DNA from: Chloroflexota bacterium
GTDB lineage: Bacteria; Chloroflexota; Anaerolineae; Anaerolineales; Villigracilaceae
Length of the DNA stretch: 64,000 nucleotides
Assembly: GCA_016235425.1 (NCBI GenBank)
Contig: JACRLC010000030.1
Location: 1 to 64,000, forward strand
Reading direction: 5' to 3'
Shown here: one piece after another, positions 52,531 to 60,942 of the stretch
Layout: each line of letters starts with the position of its first letter
How positions within the stretch are numbered: the stretch's first letter is position 1
The notes under the pieces: model-generated
What the model saw: the letters and a program-made list of their open reading frames with translations, nothing else
Told to the model about the DNA's origin: nothing
The model's database searches: none
Translations under genes and position numbers: made by a program

Positions 52531-53691
52531 TTATCCTACCCAGCCCCAAATGGCAAATTGCGCCGAAAAATACAGCAGGCCCAAAATGGAGGGATAAATG
52601 ATCAACCGCCTGGCCCATGGGCGCTGATCGATCAATGGCAGGCAGATGAAAACGGGGAACAGCGCCAAAACATAGCGCGTCATGCTGAGGAGGGGATACA
52701 CATCCGCATAGCGCGTGAGGTAAAGCACCATGAAGGCAAGGCAATAAACCCCGTAAATGCGCGGCAGGCGGCGCCAGACAAGAATCACGCCAAAGATGAA
52801 GATGATCGTAAACAACAAGTCCATCAGATTCGGGAACACATAAACACCAGATAAGATCTGTTTGGCCGTCAGGATCAGAGCCAGGCCAGGGAAGGTGAAT
52901 CCGCCGTGAAAACGAGCGCTTTGGGCTTCGAAAGGCGCCAGGACAGAAAGGTTCATCCCAAGCCAGGTGTAGAGGGGAAATAAAAGCCCACAAACGGTGG
53001 CAAGCCCGGGGGCGGTCCAGACGCGCCAGTCTCTGGTGGATTTCCACTCCTGCCGGGCCGTCCACATCAAGGGGATAACGATCATCAGCCCCGGCAGTCG
53101 TGATAGGGCTGCAAGTCCGCCCCACAGACCGGCCATGATCCACTTTTTGCGTGTTGCATAGTAGAGACTTGTGACTGCGCCAAGGAAATATAAAGACTCG
53201 CCGTAGGGAGCAAAGAAAAAGAATGAGGTGGGAAAAATGGCAAGATAGACAACGGAGCGCTTCATAGATGATATGTCTGGAAGTAGTTGTTCGGCAAGCA
53301 GGTAAAAAACCCGGAGAGCGCCGAGGAAGCAAATATTTGAGACGATCAATCCGCCCGGCAGGGGATTTCCCGCAAACAACATGCCTGCCAGCCTCATTAA
53401 CCAGGGATATAGTGGGGGCGTAAATAGTGATGTCTCAAACGCGCCGTAGCCGCGTTCTGCAATTGCCTGATAGTGCAACACGTCCCAGCGCTGCCAGACA
53501 TCCAACAAAGGACTTTTGACCGGCTCAACTCCCATGTATGGACGAAAGACGGGATCTGGAGAAAAATCCCCGGGGTAGATCATTCTGACAAGGATCATCC
53601 AGCCCCAAAGCACGACCAGGGTTGTCAGGTATACCAAAAACACAAAACCGAAGCGTCCTCCGGGTTTCTCAGTTGAAAGTGTCATGTTCAT
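52531..53691 (-). CDS. PIG-V-like GT-C mannosyltransferase
   Basis: This 386-residue protein has about nine transmembrane helices. The first extracytoplasmic loop holds the catalytic-type motif WQRWDVLHYQAIAERGYG, close to the PIG-V family (Mannosyl_trans2) signature, followed by TPPLYPWLMR and later FFFAPYGESLYFLGAVTSLY and ALSRLPGLMIVIPL. It would use a polyprenyl-phosphate sugar at the outer membrane face; the acceptor is unknown. The start is MNMTLS, with the Met two codons later as an alternative. It lies between the M42 peptidase and thioesterase genes. Confidence 0.85.
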   Translation of the reverse strand: MNMTLSTEKPGGRFGFVFLVYLTTLVVLWGWMILVRMIYPGDFSPDPVFRPYMGVEPVKSPLLDVWQRWDVLHYQAIAERGYGAFETSLFTPPLYPWLMRLAGMLFAGNPLPGGLIVSNICFLGALRVFYLLAEQLLPDISSMKRSVVYLAIFPTSFFFFAPYGESLYFLGAVTSLYYATRKKWIMAGLWGGLAALSRLPGLMIVIPLMWTARQEWKSTRDWRVWTAPGLATVCGLLFPLYTWLGMNLSVLAPFEAQSARFHGGFTFPGLALILTAKQILSGVYVFPNLMDLLFTIIFIFGVILVWRRLPRIYGVYCLAFMVLYLTRYADVYPLLSMTRYVLALFPVFICLPLIDQRPWARRLIIYPSILGLLYFSAQFAIWGWVG

Positions 53692-53713
53692 TCCAAAGCT
53701 TTGTAAGGAATTT

Positions 53714-54139
53714 TCAAACGGTTAGACCTTCAAACTCAAGGATTTTCTCCCGCCACATATCTGGAACAGGAATCGTTTTGTGATTCTTGTAATCAAACGT
53801 GACCAGAACAATGATCGCTTTGGATAGTTCCGTCCCAGTCTCTTCATCAATCAACGCTTGTTCTGTGATGATGGATTTGTTCCCAATCTTCGTCGAGCGG
53901 ACTCCCACGTTTACTTTTGTCCCGTAATAAACGGGAGAAAGAAACGTGATGTGTGCATCCGCGATGATGACGCCCACTTCGAGAAATGACTGGTCTCTGC
54001 TGAACAATCCCAGGTGAACGAGGTAGTTGATGCGCGCCTGCTCGAAATAAGTCAGGTGCTTGGCGTTATTGACGTGCCCCTGCGGGTCGAGGTCGCCGTA
54101 ACGGATTTCGGTGGGGTGATGGAAATGATAATCGGCCAT
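53714..54139 (-). CDS. Acyl-CoA thioesterase, 4HBT hotdog family
   Basis: This 141-residue protein has the 4-hydroxybenzoyl-CoA thioesterase pattern: EIRYGDLDPQGHVNNAKHLT (catalytic Asp), YFEQARINYLVHLGL, VIIADAHITFLSPVYYG and GNKSIITEQALIDEETG. It hydrolyses acyl-thioesters in the cytoplasm; specificity is not predictable. A TATAAT ends 7 nt before the ATG, so its mRNA is probably leaderless. An ATCGGCC/GGCCGAT palindrome covers the start codon. Confidence 0.9.
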   Translation of the reverse strand: MADYHFHHPTEIRYGDLDPQGHVNNAKHLTYFEQARINYLVHLGLFSRDQSFLEVGVIIADAHITFLSPVYYGTKVNVGVRSTKIGNKSIITEQALIDEETGTELSKAIIVLVTFDYKNHKTIPVPDMWREKILEFEGLTV

Positions 54140-54146
54140 GCGGCCG

Positions 54147-54152
54147 ATTATA
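54147..54152 (-). promoter_or_regulatory. -10 element of the thioesterase gene, leaderless
   Basis: On the minus strand TATAAT (54152-54147) ends 7 nt before the ATG at 54139. The -35 is weak (CTGTCG at the usual distance). Confidence 0.5.
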
Positions 54153-54358
54153 GTCTTCTATTTGCGAACCGACAGCGGTCCTGGCGGCGCGTTTGACTTG
54201 CAAGCTTGACAGGAGTCTCAAACACTTGTTGCAGAGGGGAGAAGTTTGGGACAGGTTTCCCTGGAAATCTGTGTATAATTTATTTGTGGTCTTTTTCACT
54301 TCCCAGGGAGTCGGTAAAAGAAGGGCTGTTTTCTGGAGATCGTTGTAATGGAGGCACC

Positions 54359-55744
54359 ATGTTTCGAAATCGCATTTTTGTTCTGCTGGTATTGTCAACG
54401 ATTTTGCCGGTATGGACTTTCTTGAATGACATCGAACATCAAGCGCGAACAGCCGCCTTCCCCATTGGCGTAAGCGCCCGCCCTCAGAATCAGACTGCTC
54501 TGAGTCTGGTTTGGAGTGATGAATTCGACGATCCTTCCGTGAATACCAATGACTGGAATTATGAAATCGGCGGCGGGGGCTGGGGGAATAACGAACTGGA
54601 ATATTACACCAACGGCAGTAACGCTTCCATTCAAAACGGCGCATTGGTAATCGAAGCTCGCAAGGAGAATGTGGGTGGTTATCAATATACTTCCACCCGT
54701 ATGACCACCCAGGGCAAGCATGAATTCATGTATGGACAGATTGAGGCGCGTATTGCGTTGCCGTCCGGGCAGGGATTGTGGCCTGCATTCTGGATGCTGG
54801 GCAGTAACATCGGGTCGGTTGGGTGGCCTGCTTCAGGCGAGATTGATATCATGGAACACATCAATAACGAAGACATGATCCATGGCACAATTCACTGGGA
54901 TGCCGGCGGCCATGCCTCCTATGGTTGCAGTTCTTTCACCATTGATGTCACACAGTATCACATCTACGACATTGTGTGGGATATGAATGGAATAACATGG
55001 TATGTTGACGGGACCCAATATTGCCAGGTAAACACCCAGAATAACATCAACAGCACGGAAGAATTCCACCGGCCCTTCTTTATCCTGCTGAATCTGGCAG
55101 TCGGAGGGAACTGGCCGGGTTCTCCCGATGCCAGTACGGTATTCCCGGCAAAGATGTATGTGGATTACGTCCGTGTCTATACCATCCCAGGCACCACCTT
55201 CACAGATGTTCCCCCCTATTATTGGGCTTGGGATTGGATCGAGCGTTTGTATGCGGCCGGCATCACGGGCGGTTGTGCAACGAATCCACTGCGTTATTGT
55301 CCCGAAGACAGTGTTACCCGCGCCCAGATGGCAGTCTTCCTTGAAAAGGGCTTGCATGGTTCCGGCTTTACGCCTCCCACAGTGCCAGTTTCCTTCAGCG
55401 ATACAAGCGGACATTGGGCACAGGATTGGATCGAAGCCCTCTACTCGGATGGCATCACCGCTGGCTGCGGCGGCGGAAATTACTGCCCGGATGCATCCAC
55501 GACCCGCGCTCAGATGGCAGTTTTTCTCTTGCGCGCAAAACATGGTAGTGGTTATACTCCGCCTCCCGCCACCGGGAGCATGTTCAGCGATGTATCTTCA
55601 AGTCACTGGGCCGTTGACTGGATCGAGCAACTGGCCGTGGAAGGAATCACCGGAGGATGTGGAACGAATCTATATTGCCCTGAAAGCCCTGTTACCCGCG
55701 CTCAGATGGCTGTGTTTTTGGTGAAAACCTTTGGCCTGCCATAA
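54359..55744 (+). CDS. Secreted GH16 beta-glucanase with three SLH domains
   Basis: The ATG at 54359 follows GGAGG and gives 461 residues. A signal peptide (about 1-22) precedes a GH16 domain (about 48-280): LVWSDEFDDPS, GYQYTSTRMTTQGKHEFMYG, LPSGQGLWPAFWMLG and the catalytic E161-I-D163-I-M-E166. It resembles laminarinase-type endo-beta-1,3-glucanases. Residues about 282-461 are three S-layer-homology domains, each ending in TRAQMAVFL, that attach the enzyme to the cell wall. Each SLH has a cysteine pair (GGCATNPLRYCPED). The downstream gene has nearly the same SLH region. Confidence 0.94.
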   Translation: MFRNRIFVLLVLSTILPVWTFLNDIEHQARTAAFPIGVSARPQNQTALSLVWSDEFDDPSVNTNDWNYEIGGGGWGNNELEYYTNGSNASIQNGALVIEARKENVGGYQYTSTRMTTQGKHEFMYGQIEARIALPSGQGLWPAFWMLGSNIGSVGWPASGEIDIMEHINNEDMIHGTIHWDAGGHASYGCSSFTIDVTQYHIYDIVWDMNGITWYVDGTQYCQVNTQNNINSTEEFHRPFFILLNLAVGGNWPGSPDASTVFPAKMYVDYVRVYTIPGTTFTDVPPYYWAWDWIERLYAAGITGGCATNPLRYCPEDSVTRAQMAVFLEKGLHGSGFTPPTVPVSFSDTSGHWAQDWIEALYSDGITAGCGGGNYCPDASTTRAQMAVFLLRAKHGSGYTPPPATGSMFSDVSSSHWAVDWIEQLAVEGITGGCGTNLYCPESPVTRAQMAVFLVKTFGLP

Positions 55745-56164
55745 TTGGATTTCTTGAATGAAGCTTATGAACCAGGCAGGAGCGACTCAATGGGTTGCTC
55801 TTGTTGTTATTTCATCATCTTCCTCGTGCTCCACGTACGCCAGGCTCTGGAAATTGAGTTGGGTATAACATTCAGTGAAAAGCTTGAAACCAATTGCAAA
55901 ATCAGTATAATGTGATTGTCTATATAAGTGGGAGAATCATTTTAGAAGTTCTCGGTGCAATTGATAAAAGAATACGCGTGTGGAAGCGTTGAACCGGAGA
56001 CTTCAATTGGTCGCTTGACCCCATCATCAATAACAATCTCCAACAGATGTTCCATCTCCAGTAATTATGTATGGATCGAGGCAAGAGTAGTTCAGTCCTG
56101 CCAATTTGCTCCACAGAAAATTTACGGTCATATTGATCGATAAGATTGCGAGTCGGAGGAGACT
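55745..56164. other. Intergenic region with a long leader
   Basis: These 420 bases hold no gene. A promoter lies at 55884-55911, so about 245 nt would be transcribed as the 5' leader of the next SLH gene. No known riboswitch fold was recognised in that leader. Confidence 0.5.
55884..55911 (+). promoter_or_regulatory. Promoter of the second SLH gene
   Basis: TTGAAA (55884-55889), a 16-nt spacer and TATAAT (55906-55911). The start site would be near 55918, leaving an unusually long untranslated leader before 56165. Confidence 0.6.
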
Positions 56165-57781
56165 ATGAAAAATAAAAGCTCCCTCTTTGTGCTTATTCTT
56201 TCACTGATGGCGATGGCTGGCAGTCCTGCCTTGCCGCAATCCGGTGAAGTCGGTAGTGGAAGGTATGAATTCACCGGCAAATTCTTGGATGTGACAAGCG
56301 ATGAGACCATATTTGACAATGGCGTGTGGTGGATAAGCAAGGGTACCGGTCCGCTTGTCCAATACCCAATGGCGGTCTTTGTTAATGGCGTGGATAAAGG
56401 CACAACCTTCCTTCTGAAGTTTGGTCACAGGGTTGGAGACACGTGGCCGGAAATCACCGCTATTTACAATACAGGTTATATCCGTTCGGTTCCTCCAGGT
56501 TTACCATATGGGACCGGTTTCACCCTTGGGCCGGCGTATTGGGGTAGTGACGAAATTTATGTCCATAACGTTCAGATTTCCAGAATAGACATTGATACCA
56601 CCGGCACAACCCCGTATGGCTCTATTAAATTGACAATTCGTGCTCGCGATTTCCACAGTTCGCGCTGGCCCAGTTACCGTTTGGACATTACTTACAATGC
56701 CATCTTGTCTGACCCGGCCATTGATGCCACCCAGATGGCGGTCACGGAAAGCTTTAGTGTAGCAAGCGGGTTTTCACTCTCCATAAGCCGACAAGCCAGC
56801 CGCGAGGGATTTAAATGGGTACAGTTGTCCTCAATGTACATTAATACGACCCAACATGACAGTGACAGCGCGGTATATGTGGATTCGAACGAGAGTATAC
56901 ATTACTCCAGGTTTTCTGACGTTGGGTGCAATAATTCCATCTATACGTTACCTGAGGTGTTATCTTCGCTAAATCCGTGGGTCGAGGCGCGCCATAATGA
57001 CAATCTGGGCTGGCAGGGAAATACCCCGAATACTATTATCTTCGTAAATAGCGCCGGCCTCGTTGGGCAAGCCACTATACAGGGATATATTACCTGCACA
57101 TCGGATCCCAACGACGATAATGTGGGTGTCTGGATAAATTATGACTCCGCTCCACTCTCTTTCAATACCGGTGACACGGGCAACATCAATTACACCCTCA
57201 TCTCACAAGATGATCCAAAGGAGCCGCCTTTAACCTTTGCAGATGTATCCTTGAGTCACTGGGCTTGGGATTGGATCGAGCGTTTGTATGCCGTCGGAAT
57301 CACGGGCGGTTGTGCAACGAATCCCCTGCGCTATTGTCCTGAAAATAGTGTCACCCGCGCCCAGATGGCAATCTTTCTCGAACGCGGCATTCACGGTTCT
57401 TCTTTCGCGCCTCCTACTGTCTCCCCAAGCTTCAATGACACTGCCGGACATTGGGCCGAAGATTGGATCGAAGCCCTCTACTCGGACGGTATCACCGCTG
57501 GTTGCGGCGGCGGAAACTATTGCCCGGACGCATCCACGACCCGCGCTCAGATGGCCGTCTTTCTCCTGCGCTCCAAGCACGGGGCTGGTTACACTCCGCC
57601 ACCCGCTGGCGGTACCATGTTCAGCGACGTATCCGTCAATCACTGGGCGGGAGCGTGGATTGAACAGCTTGCTATTGAAGGAATCACCGGAGGCTGTGCG
57701 ACGAACCTGTATTGTCCCGAGGACCCGGTCACCCGCGCCCAGATGGCTGTCTTCCTTGTGAGAACGTTTAATTTGCCATGA
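56165..57781 (+). CDS. Secreted SLH-domain protein with unknown N-terminal domain
   Basis: This 538-residue protein starts after GGAGGAG. A signal peptide ends near residue 25 (SLMAMAGSPALPQSG). Residues about 26-355 are beta-rich and match no family I recognise, with many Thr, Asn and Ser and few Cys. Residues 357-538 are three SLH domains that align almost residue by residue with those of the GH16 protein upstream (LSHWAWDWIERLYAVGITGG; AGCGGGNYCPDASTTRAQMA). It is a cell-surface protein; the N-terminal part may bind or degrade polysaccharide, but that is only inferred from the neighbour. Confidence 0.85.
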   Translation: MKNKSSLFVLILSLMAMAGSPALPQSGEVGSGRYEFTGKFLDVTSDETIFDNGVWWISKGTGPLVQYPMAVFVNGVDKGTTFLLKFGHRVGDTWPEITAIYNTGYIRSVPPGLPYGTGFTLGPAYWGSDEIYVHNVQISRIDIDTTGTTPYGSIKLTIRARDFHSSRWPSYRLDITYNAILSDPAIDATQMAVTESFSVASGFSLSISRQASREGFKWVQLSSMYINTTQHDSDSAVYVDSNESIHYSRFSDVGCNNSIYTLPEVLSSLNPWVEARHNDNLGWQGNTPNTIIFVNSAGLVGQATIQGYITCTSDPNDDNVGVWINYDSAPLSFNTGDTGNINYTLISQDDPKEPPLTFADVSLSHWAWDWIERLYAVGITGGCATNPLRYCPENSVTRAQMAIFLERGIHGSSFAPPTVSPSFNDTAGHWAEDWIEALYSDGITAGCGGGNYCPDASTTRAQMAVFLLRSKHGAGYTPPPAGGTMFSDVSVNHWAGAWIEQLAIEGITGGCATNLYCPEDPVTRAQMAVFLVRTFNLP

Positions 57782-57896
57782 AGGAGTTCGTTGCTCATAA
57801 TCGAATATCAAAGATCCGAAACCTGGCGGGATTACGTTCCAGCTTTCTCACACTCTATTGTCGGCTGTGTGATTTGTTTCTGTTGTTGAGTTTTGC

Positions 57897-58691
57897 CTAG
57901 GGAAAGACCGCAATATCATCCAGGAAAATCTCGCCGCTTGCTGATGGGTCACCCGGCGCTGGAAACAATAATATGCTCTTGATTCTGCTCAAGTCAAGGG
58001 CGCTTCCGGCGGCTGTGTAGTCAAAGATGAGGGGCGTCCAACCAGTTGCCTCAGTTACACGTTGTTCGCTGATATCAAACTGCCTCAGGCTTTGGTCTTC
58101 GAGTTTGAGCAGGAGAGTGACTTTGCCATGGACCCACATCTGTAAAGTGCGTCCCCTGGCAAAATCGCAGGAGTCGGCTGGCAATTCCGCTCCCATGAAC
58201 TGATACGTGTCGGATTTGCTGTACTTGACCTTGAAAGACTGGGTCCCGCTGTGTGCCAGTTCGCTTGTTTCGCGAAAGTCGAAGAAGACCGCAGGGTCGG
58301 GACTCCACCAGTTCATCTGCCTGCCGCTCTCAAAGTCTTCCAACATACAAACCGGGGTTGGCGGAGTTGGTGTCTTGGTTGGGGTGAGAGTCGAAGTCGG
58401 CAAGGGTGTAAAAGTGGGCGTTGAAGTACTTGTTGCAGTCGGCGTAACAGTTGCTGTTTTTGTCGCTGTCACTCCAAGCAGCGGCTGTGTTATTCCCAAG
58501 ATCGGCAAAACAGCGATTGCAATGAGCAAGAAACCAAGTATGGCGAGAACAATTCTTTGCCATCGGTCGAGTGGCTCAGTTGAGATGCTCCAACCTCCAG
58601 CCCTTAAGCGTTTTATTTTTCGCCCCAAGATTCCGAAAATAGCCAGAGCAATTCCGACTAGAAATAGGATAGCTTCAAAAGACTGAGGCAT
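57897..58691 (-). CDS. Membrane-anchored protein with Pro/Thr linker and galactose-binding-like domain
   Basis: This 264-residue protein starts after AAGGAGGAG. Two transmembrane helices (about 6-22 and 46-70) flank a basic loop. A Pro/Thr linker spans 76-113. The outer domain (about 114-264) begins CMLEDFESGRQMNWWSPDPA and has the jelly-roll pattern of carbohydrate-binding-like modules (LAHSGTQSFKVKYSKSDTYQ; TGWTPLIFDYTAAGS; GEIFLDDIAVFP). It may bind a surface polysaccharide, like the neighbouring SLH proteins. No catalytic residues are evident. Confidence 0.78.
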   Translation of the reverse strand: MPQSFEAILFLVGIALAIFGILGRKIKRLRAGGWSISTEPLDRWQRIVLAILGFLLIAIAVLPILGITQPLLGVTATKTATVTPTATSTSTPTFTPLPTSTLTPTKTPTPPTPVCMLEDFESGRQMNWWSPDPAVFFDFRETSELAHSGTQSFKVKYSKSDTYQFMGAELPADSCDFARGRTLQMWVHGKVTLLLKLEDQSLRQFDISEQRVTEATGWTPLIFDYTAAGSALDLSRIKSILLFPAPGDPSASGEIFLDDIAVFP

Positions 58692-59000
58692 AGCTCCTCC
58701 TTATGTCACAGAGGTATTGCGTTTTTTCAATGTGTCAACTGCGAAGCCGCCCAATCAGATGTTTATCTACAAAGTTGCAAACCACGAATTGGATGTCATG
58801 TGGACTATCTAATCCTCTAAATCAAGGTGTTAGGTTGCATTAGGTCACAATAATGATTGCGTGTCCCCGAAAGTGAAATTATCATAATCACTATACAAGG
58901 ATTTTTTCCCAAGGTCATGTGTCATATGTCACTTTTTAATTGAAAACAGAGAACAGGAGACTGGGCAGCCTGTTGTTCTCTGCTTTCAACATCCACACGC
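58692..59000. other. Gene-free interval
   Basis: No gene is seen in these 309 AT-richer bases. They contain the ABC-exporter terminator (58943-58982) at the right end. Promoter elements for the gene at 58691 must lie here, but none with a clear consensus was found. Confidence 0.5.
58943..58982 (-). terminator. Terminator of the ABC exporter operon
   Basis: CAGAGAACA and TGTTCTCTG form a 9-bp stem with inner GG/CC pairing; TTTTC follows on the minus strand. It starts about 18 nt after the exporter stop. Confidence 0.65.
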
Positions 59001-60827
59001 TCAAACAAACTTGGATGCAATCAGTTCATCCAGTCCCGGCGGTCTGTAATCCAGCGACTGATGCCGGAAATATGTGTTGTACAACGTTGCGTAATGCCCA
59101 CCCTGATTGAGCAGGCCATCGTGATTTCCCTCTTCGATGATCCGTCCCTTTTCCATGACAACGATCCGGTCCGCGGCCTTGACCGTGGACAGGCGATGCG
59201 CGATCAGAATGCTCGTGGACTTTGACAGGATCAAATTCAACGCCTGCTGGATCTGCCATTCGGTGAACGGGTCAATGCTGGCGGTGGCTTCGTCGAGGAT
59301 GAAGATGGCGGGCTTCTGCATGAGGACGCGCATCAATGCCACCAATTGGCGCTGTCCCATCGAAAGCCTCGCTCCCCTCTCCCCGACTTCTGTTCGCAAG
59401 CCATCGGGCAGAGTCTCCAGCCAATCCCCTTCGCCAATATTGCGCGCCATTGCTAACATTTCATCATCTGTGACATCGGGTGCGGCATAGCGGATGTTGT
59501 CCGCGACGGTGCCGGAGAACAGGAACGGCACCTGCGAGACGATGCCAAGCTGGCGGCGATATTGCTGCAGGTCAAACGTGCGGATGTCCAGCCCGTCAAC
59601 TGTCAGCCTGCCGGATTGATATTCGTAAAAGCGCGCGATCAACTTTGCAATGGACGATTTGCCCGCGCCGGTGTGTCCGACAAGGGCAAGAGTCTCTCCG
59701 GGTTTGATGCACAGGTCAAAGTCCGAGAGGATCGGTTCATTGTCTGTATAACGGAAGTGCAGATTCTCGAAACAGACTTCGCCGGTTAAACGGGGAACGT
59801 CGCGGCGGTCAGTCTGCTGGACGTTTGGATCTGCATCAATTAAAGCGAAGGCCCGTTCCGCCGCGGAGAGACCGGATTGAATCTGCGCCCAGAACGCGGA
59901 GAGATTCAAAATGGGGAAGAAGAACTGGTCAAGGCTGATGATGAAGAGATACCACGCGCCGATGGAGACGACGCCCTGCGCCGCGCTCAAGCCACCCGTG
60001 TAAATGAGAATGCCGACAAAGATACCACCGAGTGCGTTGAGCGTGGGGAAGACCAGCGAGAGCACGAACCCGCGCCGCACGTTGACTTGATACGAGGCCT
60101 GGTTGGAAGCGTCGAAGGTTTCAAAGATGCTTTTTTCCTGGCGAAAGTTTTTCGCGATGGAAATGCCGCTGACGGTTTCCTTGATTGCCGCGTTGACATT
60201 AGCCATGGCCTGCATCCCGCGTTTGGTGACGCGGCGGGCGAGGGCACGGAACCCCGCCGCGACCGCAAAGATGAATGGCATGAAAGTTAGCAAAAGTAAT
60301 GCAAGATGCCATTCGGTGCGAAAGAGGATAATGCCGAGAATCACCGCCTGCAAAATTTGCGAGACGATGTCAGTGACGATGACGACAAGCTGGCCGAAAT
60401 CGTTTGTGTCGGAGGTGATGCGCGAGACGATGCGGCCCGACGAGAACTGATCGTAAAATGAGAGGTCGTGATCTGCGGCGGCGCGGAAGGCGCGCGAACG
60501 CAGATCGAGCACCACATCTCCGACGGCACGCACGACGAGACTGCGCCGCGCCCAGTTCAGGCCCCAACTGGCGACGCCCACAATCGCGAGCGCGATACCC
60601 ACCAGCGTGATGGCCTGCGTGGACGGCTGCTCCTTGAGCAAGTCCACGATGCGGCTGACGACAACGGGCAAAGCCGCGCCGATGGCCGCGATGACGATCA
60701 CGAGCAGGGACACCCATCCCAGGCGCGACACCTGCGGTTTGAAATAGTCAAAGATGCGCCCGGCGAGCTGGCGGTCTGTGTATTGACGGTCGTATTTTTC
60801 TTCGTTAAGTCCGGCAAAGAAACCCAT
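59001..60827 (-). CDS. ABC exporter half-transporter (subunit with LSMGQ signature)
   Basis: This 608-residue protein has an ABC exporter membrane domain of six helices (about 30-330) and a nucleotide-binding domain. Walker A is GHTGAGKSS, the Q-loop region is GIVSQVPFLF, the signature is LSMGQRQ (not LSGGQ), Walker B is IFILDEATASID with the normal Glu, and the switch His is in IAHRLS. It should pair with the subunit encoded upstream, whose Walker B has Asp instead. The exported substrate, a lipid or drug, is unknown. It is the second gene of the pair, after a repeat-containing gap. Confidence 0.92.
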   Translation of the reverse strand: MGFFAGLNEEKYDRQYTDRQLAGRIFDYFKPQVSRLGWVSLLVIVIAAIGAALPVVVSRIVDLLKEQPSTQAITLVGIALAIVGVASWGLNWARRSLVVRAVGDVVLDLRSRAFRAAADHDLSFYDQFSSGRIVSRITSDTNDFGQLVVIVTDIVSQILQAVILGIILFRTEWHLALLLLTFMPFIFAVAAGFRALARRVTKRGMQAMANVNAAIKETVSGISIAKNFRQEKSIFETFDASNQASYQVNVRRGFVLSLVFPTLNALGGIFVGILIYTGGLSAAQGVVSIGAWYLFIISLDQFFFPILNLSAFWAQIQSGLSAAERAFALIDADPNVQQTDRRDVPRLTGEVCFENLHFRYTDNEPILSDFDLCIKPGETLALVGHTGAGKSSIAKLIARFYEYQSGRLTVDGLDIRTFDLQQYRRQLGIVSQVPFLFSGTVADNIRYAAPDVTDDEMLAMARNIGEGDWLETLPDGLRTEVGERGARLSMGQRQLVALMRVLMQKPAIFILDEATASIDPFTEWQIQQALNLILSKSTSILIAHRLSTVKAADRIVVMEKGRIIEEGNHDGLLNQGGHYATLYNTYFRHQSLDYRPPGLDELIASKFV

Positions 60828-60848
60828 ATTTCCTTTTTATGCAACGGA

Positions 60849-60932
60849 GTCCAAAGCGCTGTCCTGAGCCTGTCGAAGGGTCTCCCGACTTTGGACGCGC
60901 TTGCCACAATAGCCAACGTCAGGAGACGTTGG
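60849..60932. repeat. Repeat cluster between the two exporter genes
   Basis: GTCCAAAG (60849-60856) and CTTTGGAC (60889-60896) enclose the REP-like core CCTGAGCCTGTCGAAGG (60864-60880). A second hairpin, CCAACGTC/GACGTTGG, follows at 60913-60932. These elements occupy most of the 115-nt gap. Confidence 0.65.
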
Positions 60933-60942
60933 ACTCCAGTCT

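Noticed and set aside
55912-56164. Possible riboswitch in the leader of the second SLH gene
   Set aside because: The leader is long, but no known aptamer motif or terminator/anti-terminator pair could be recognised.
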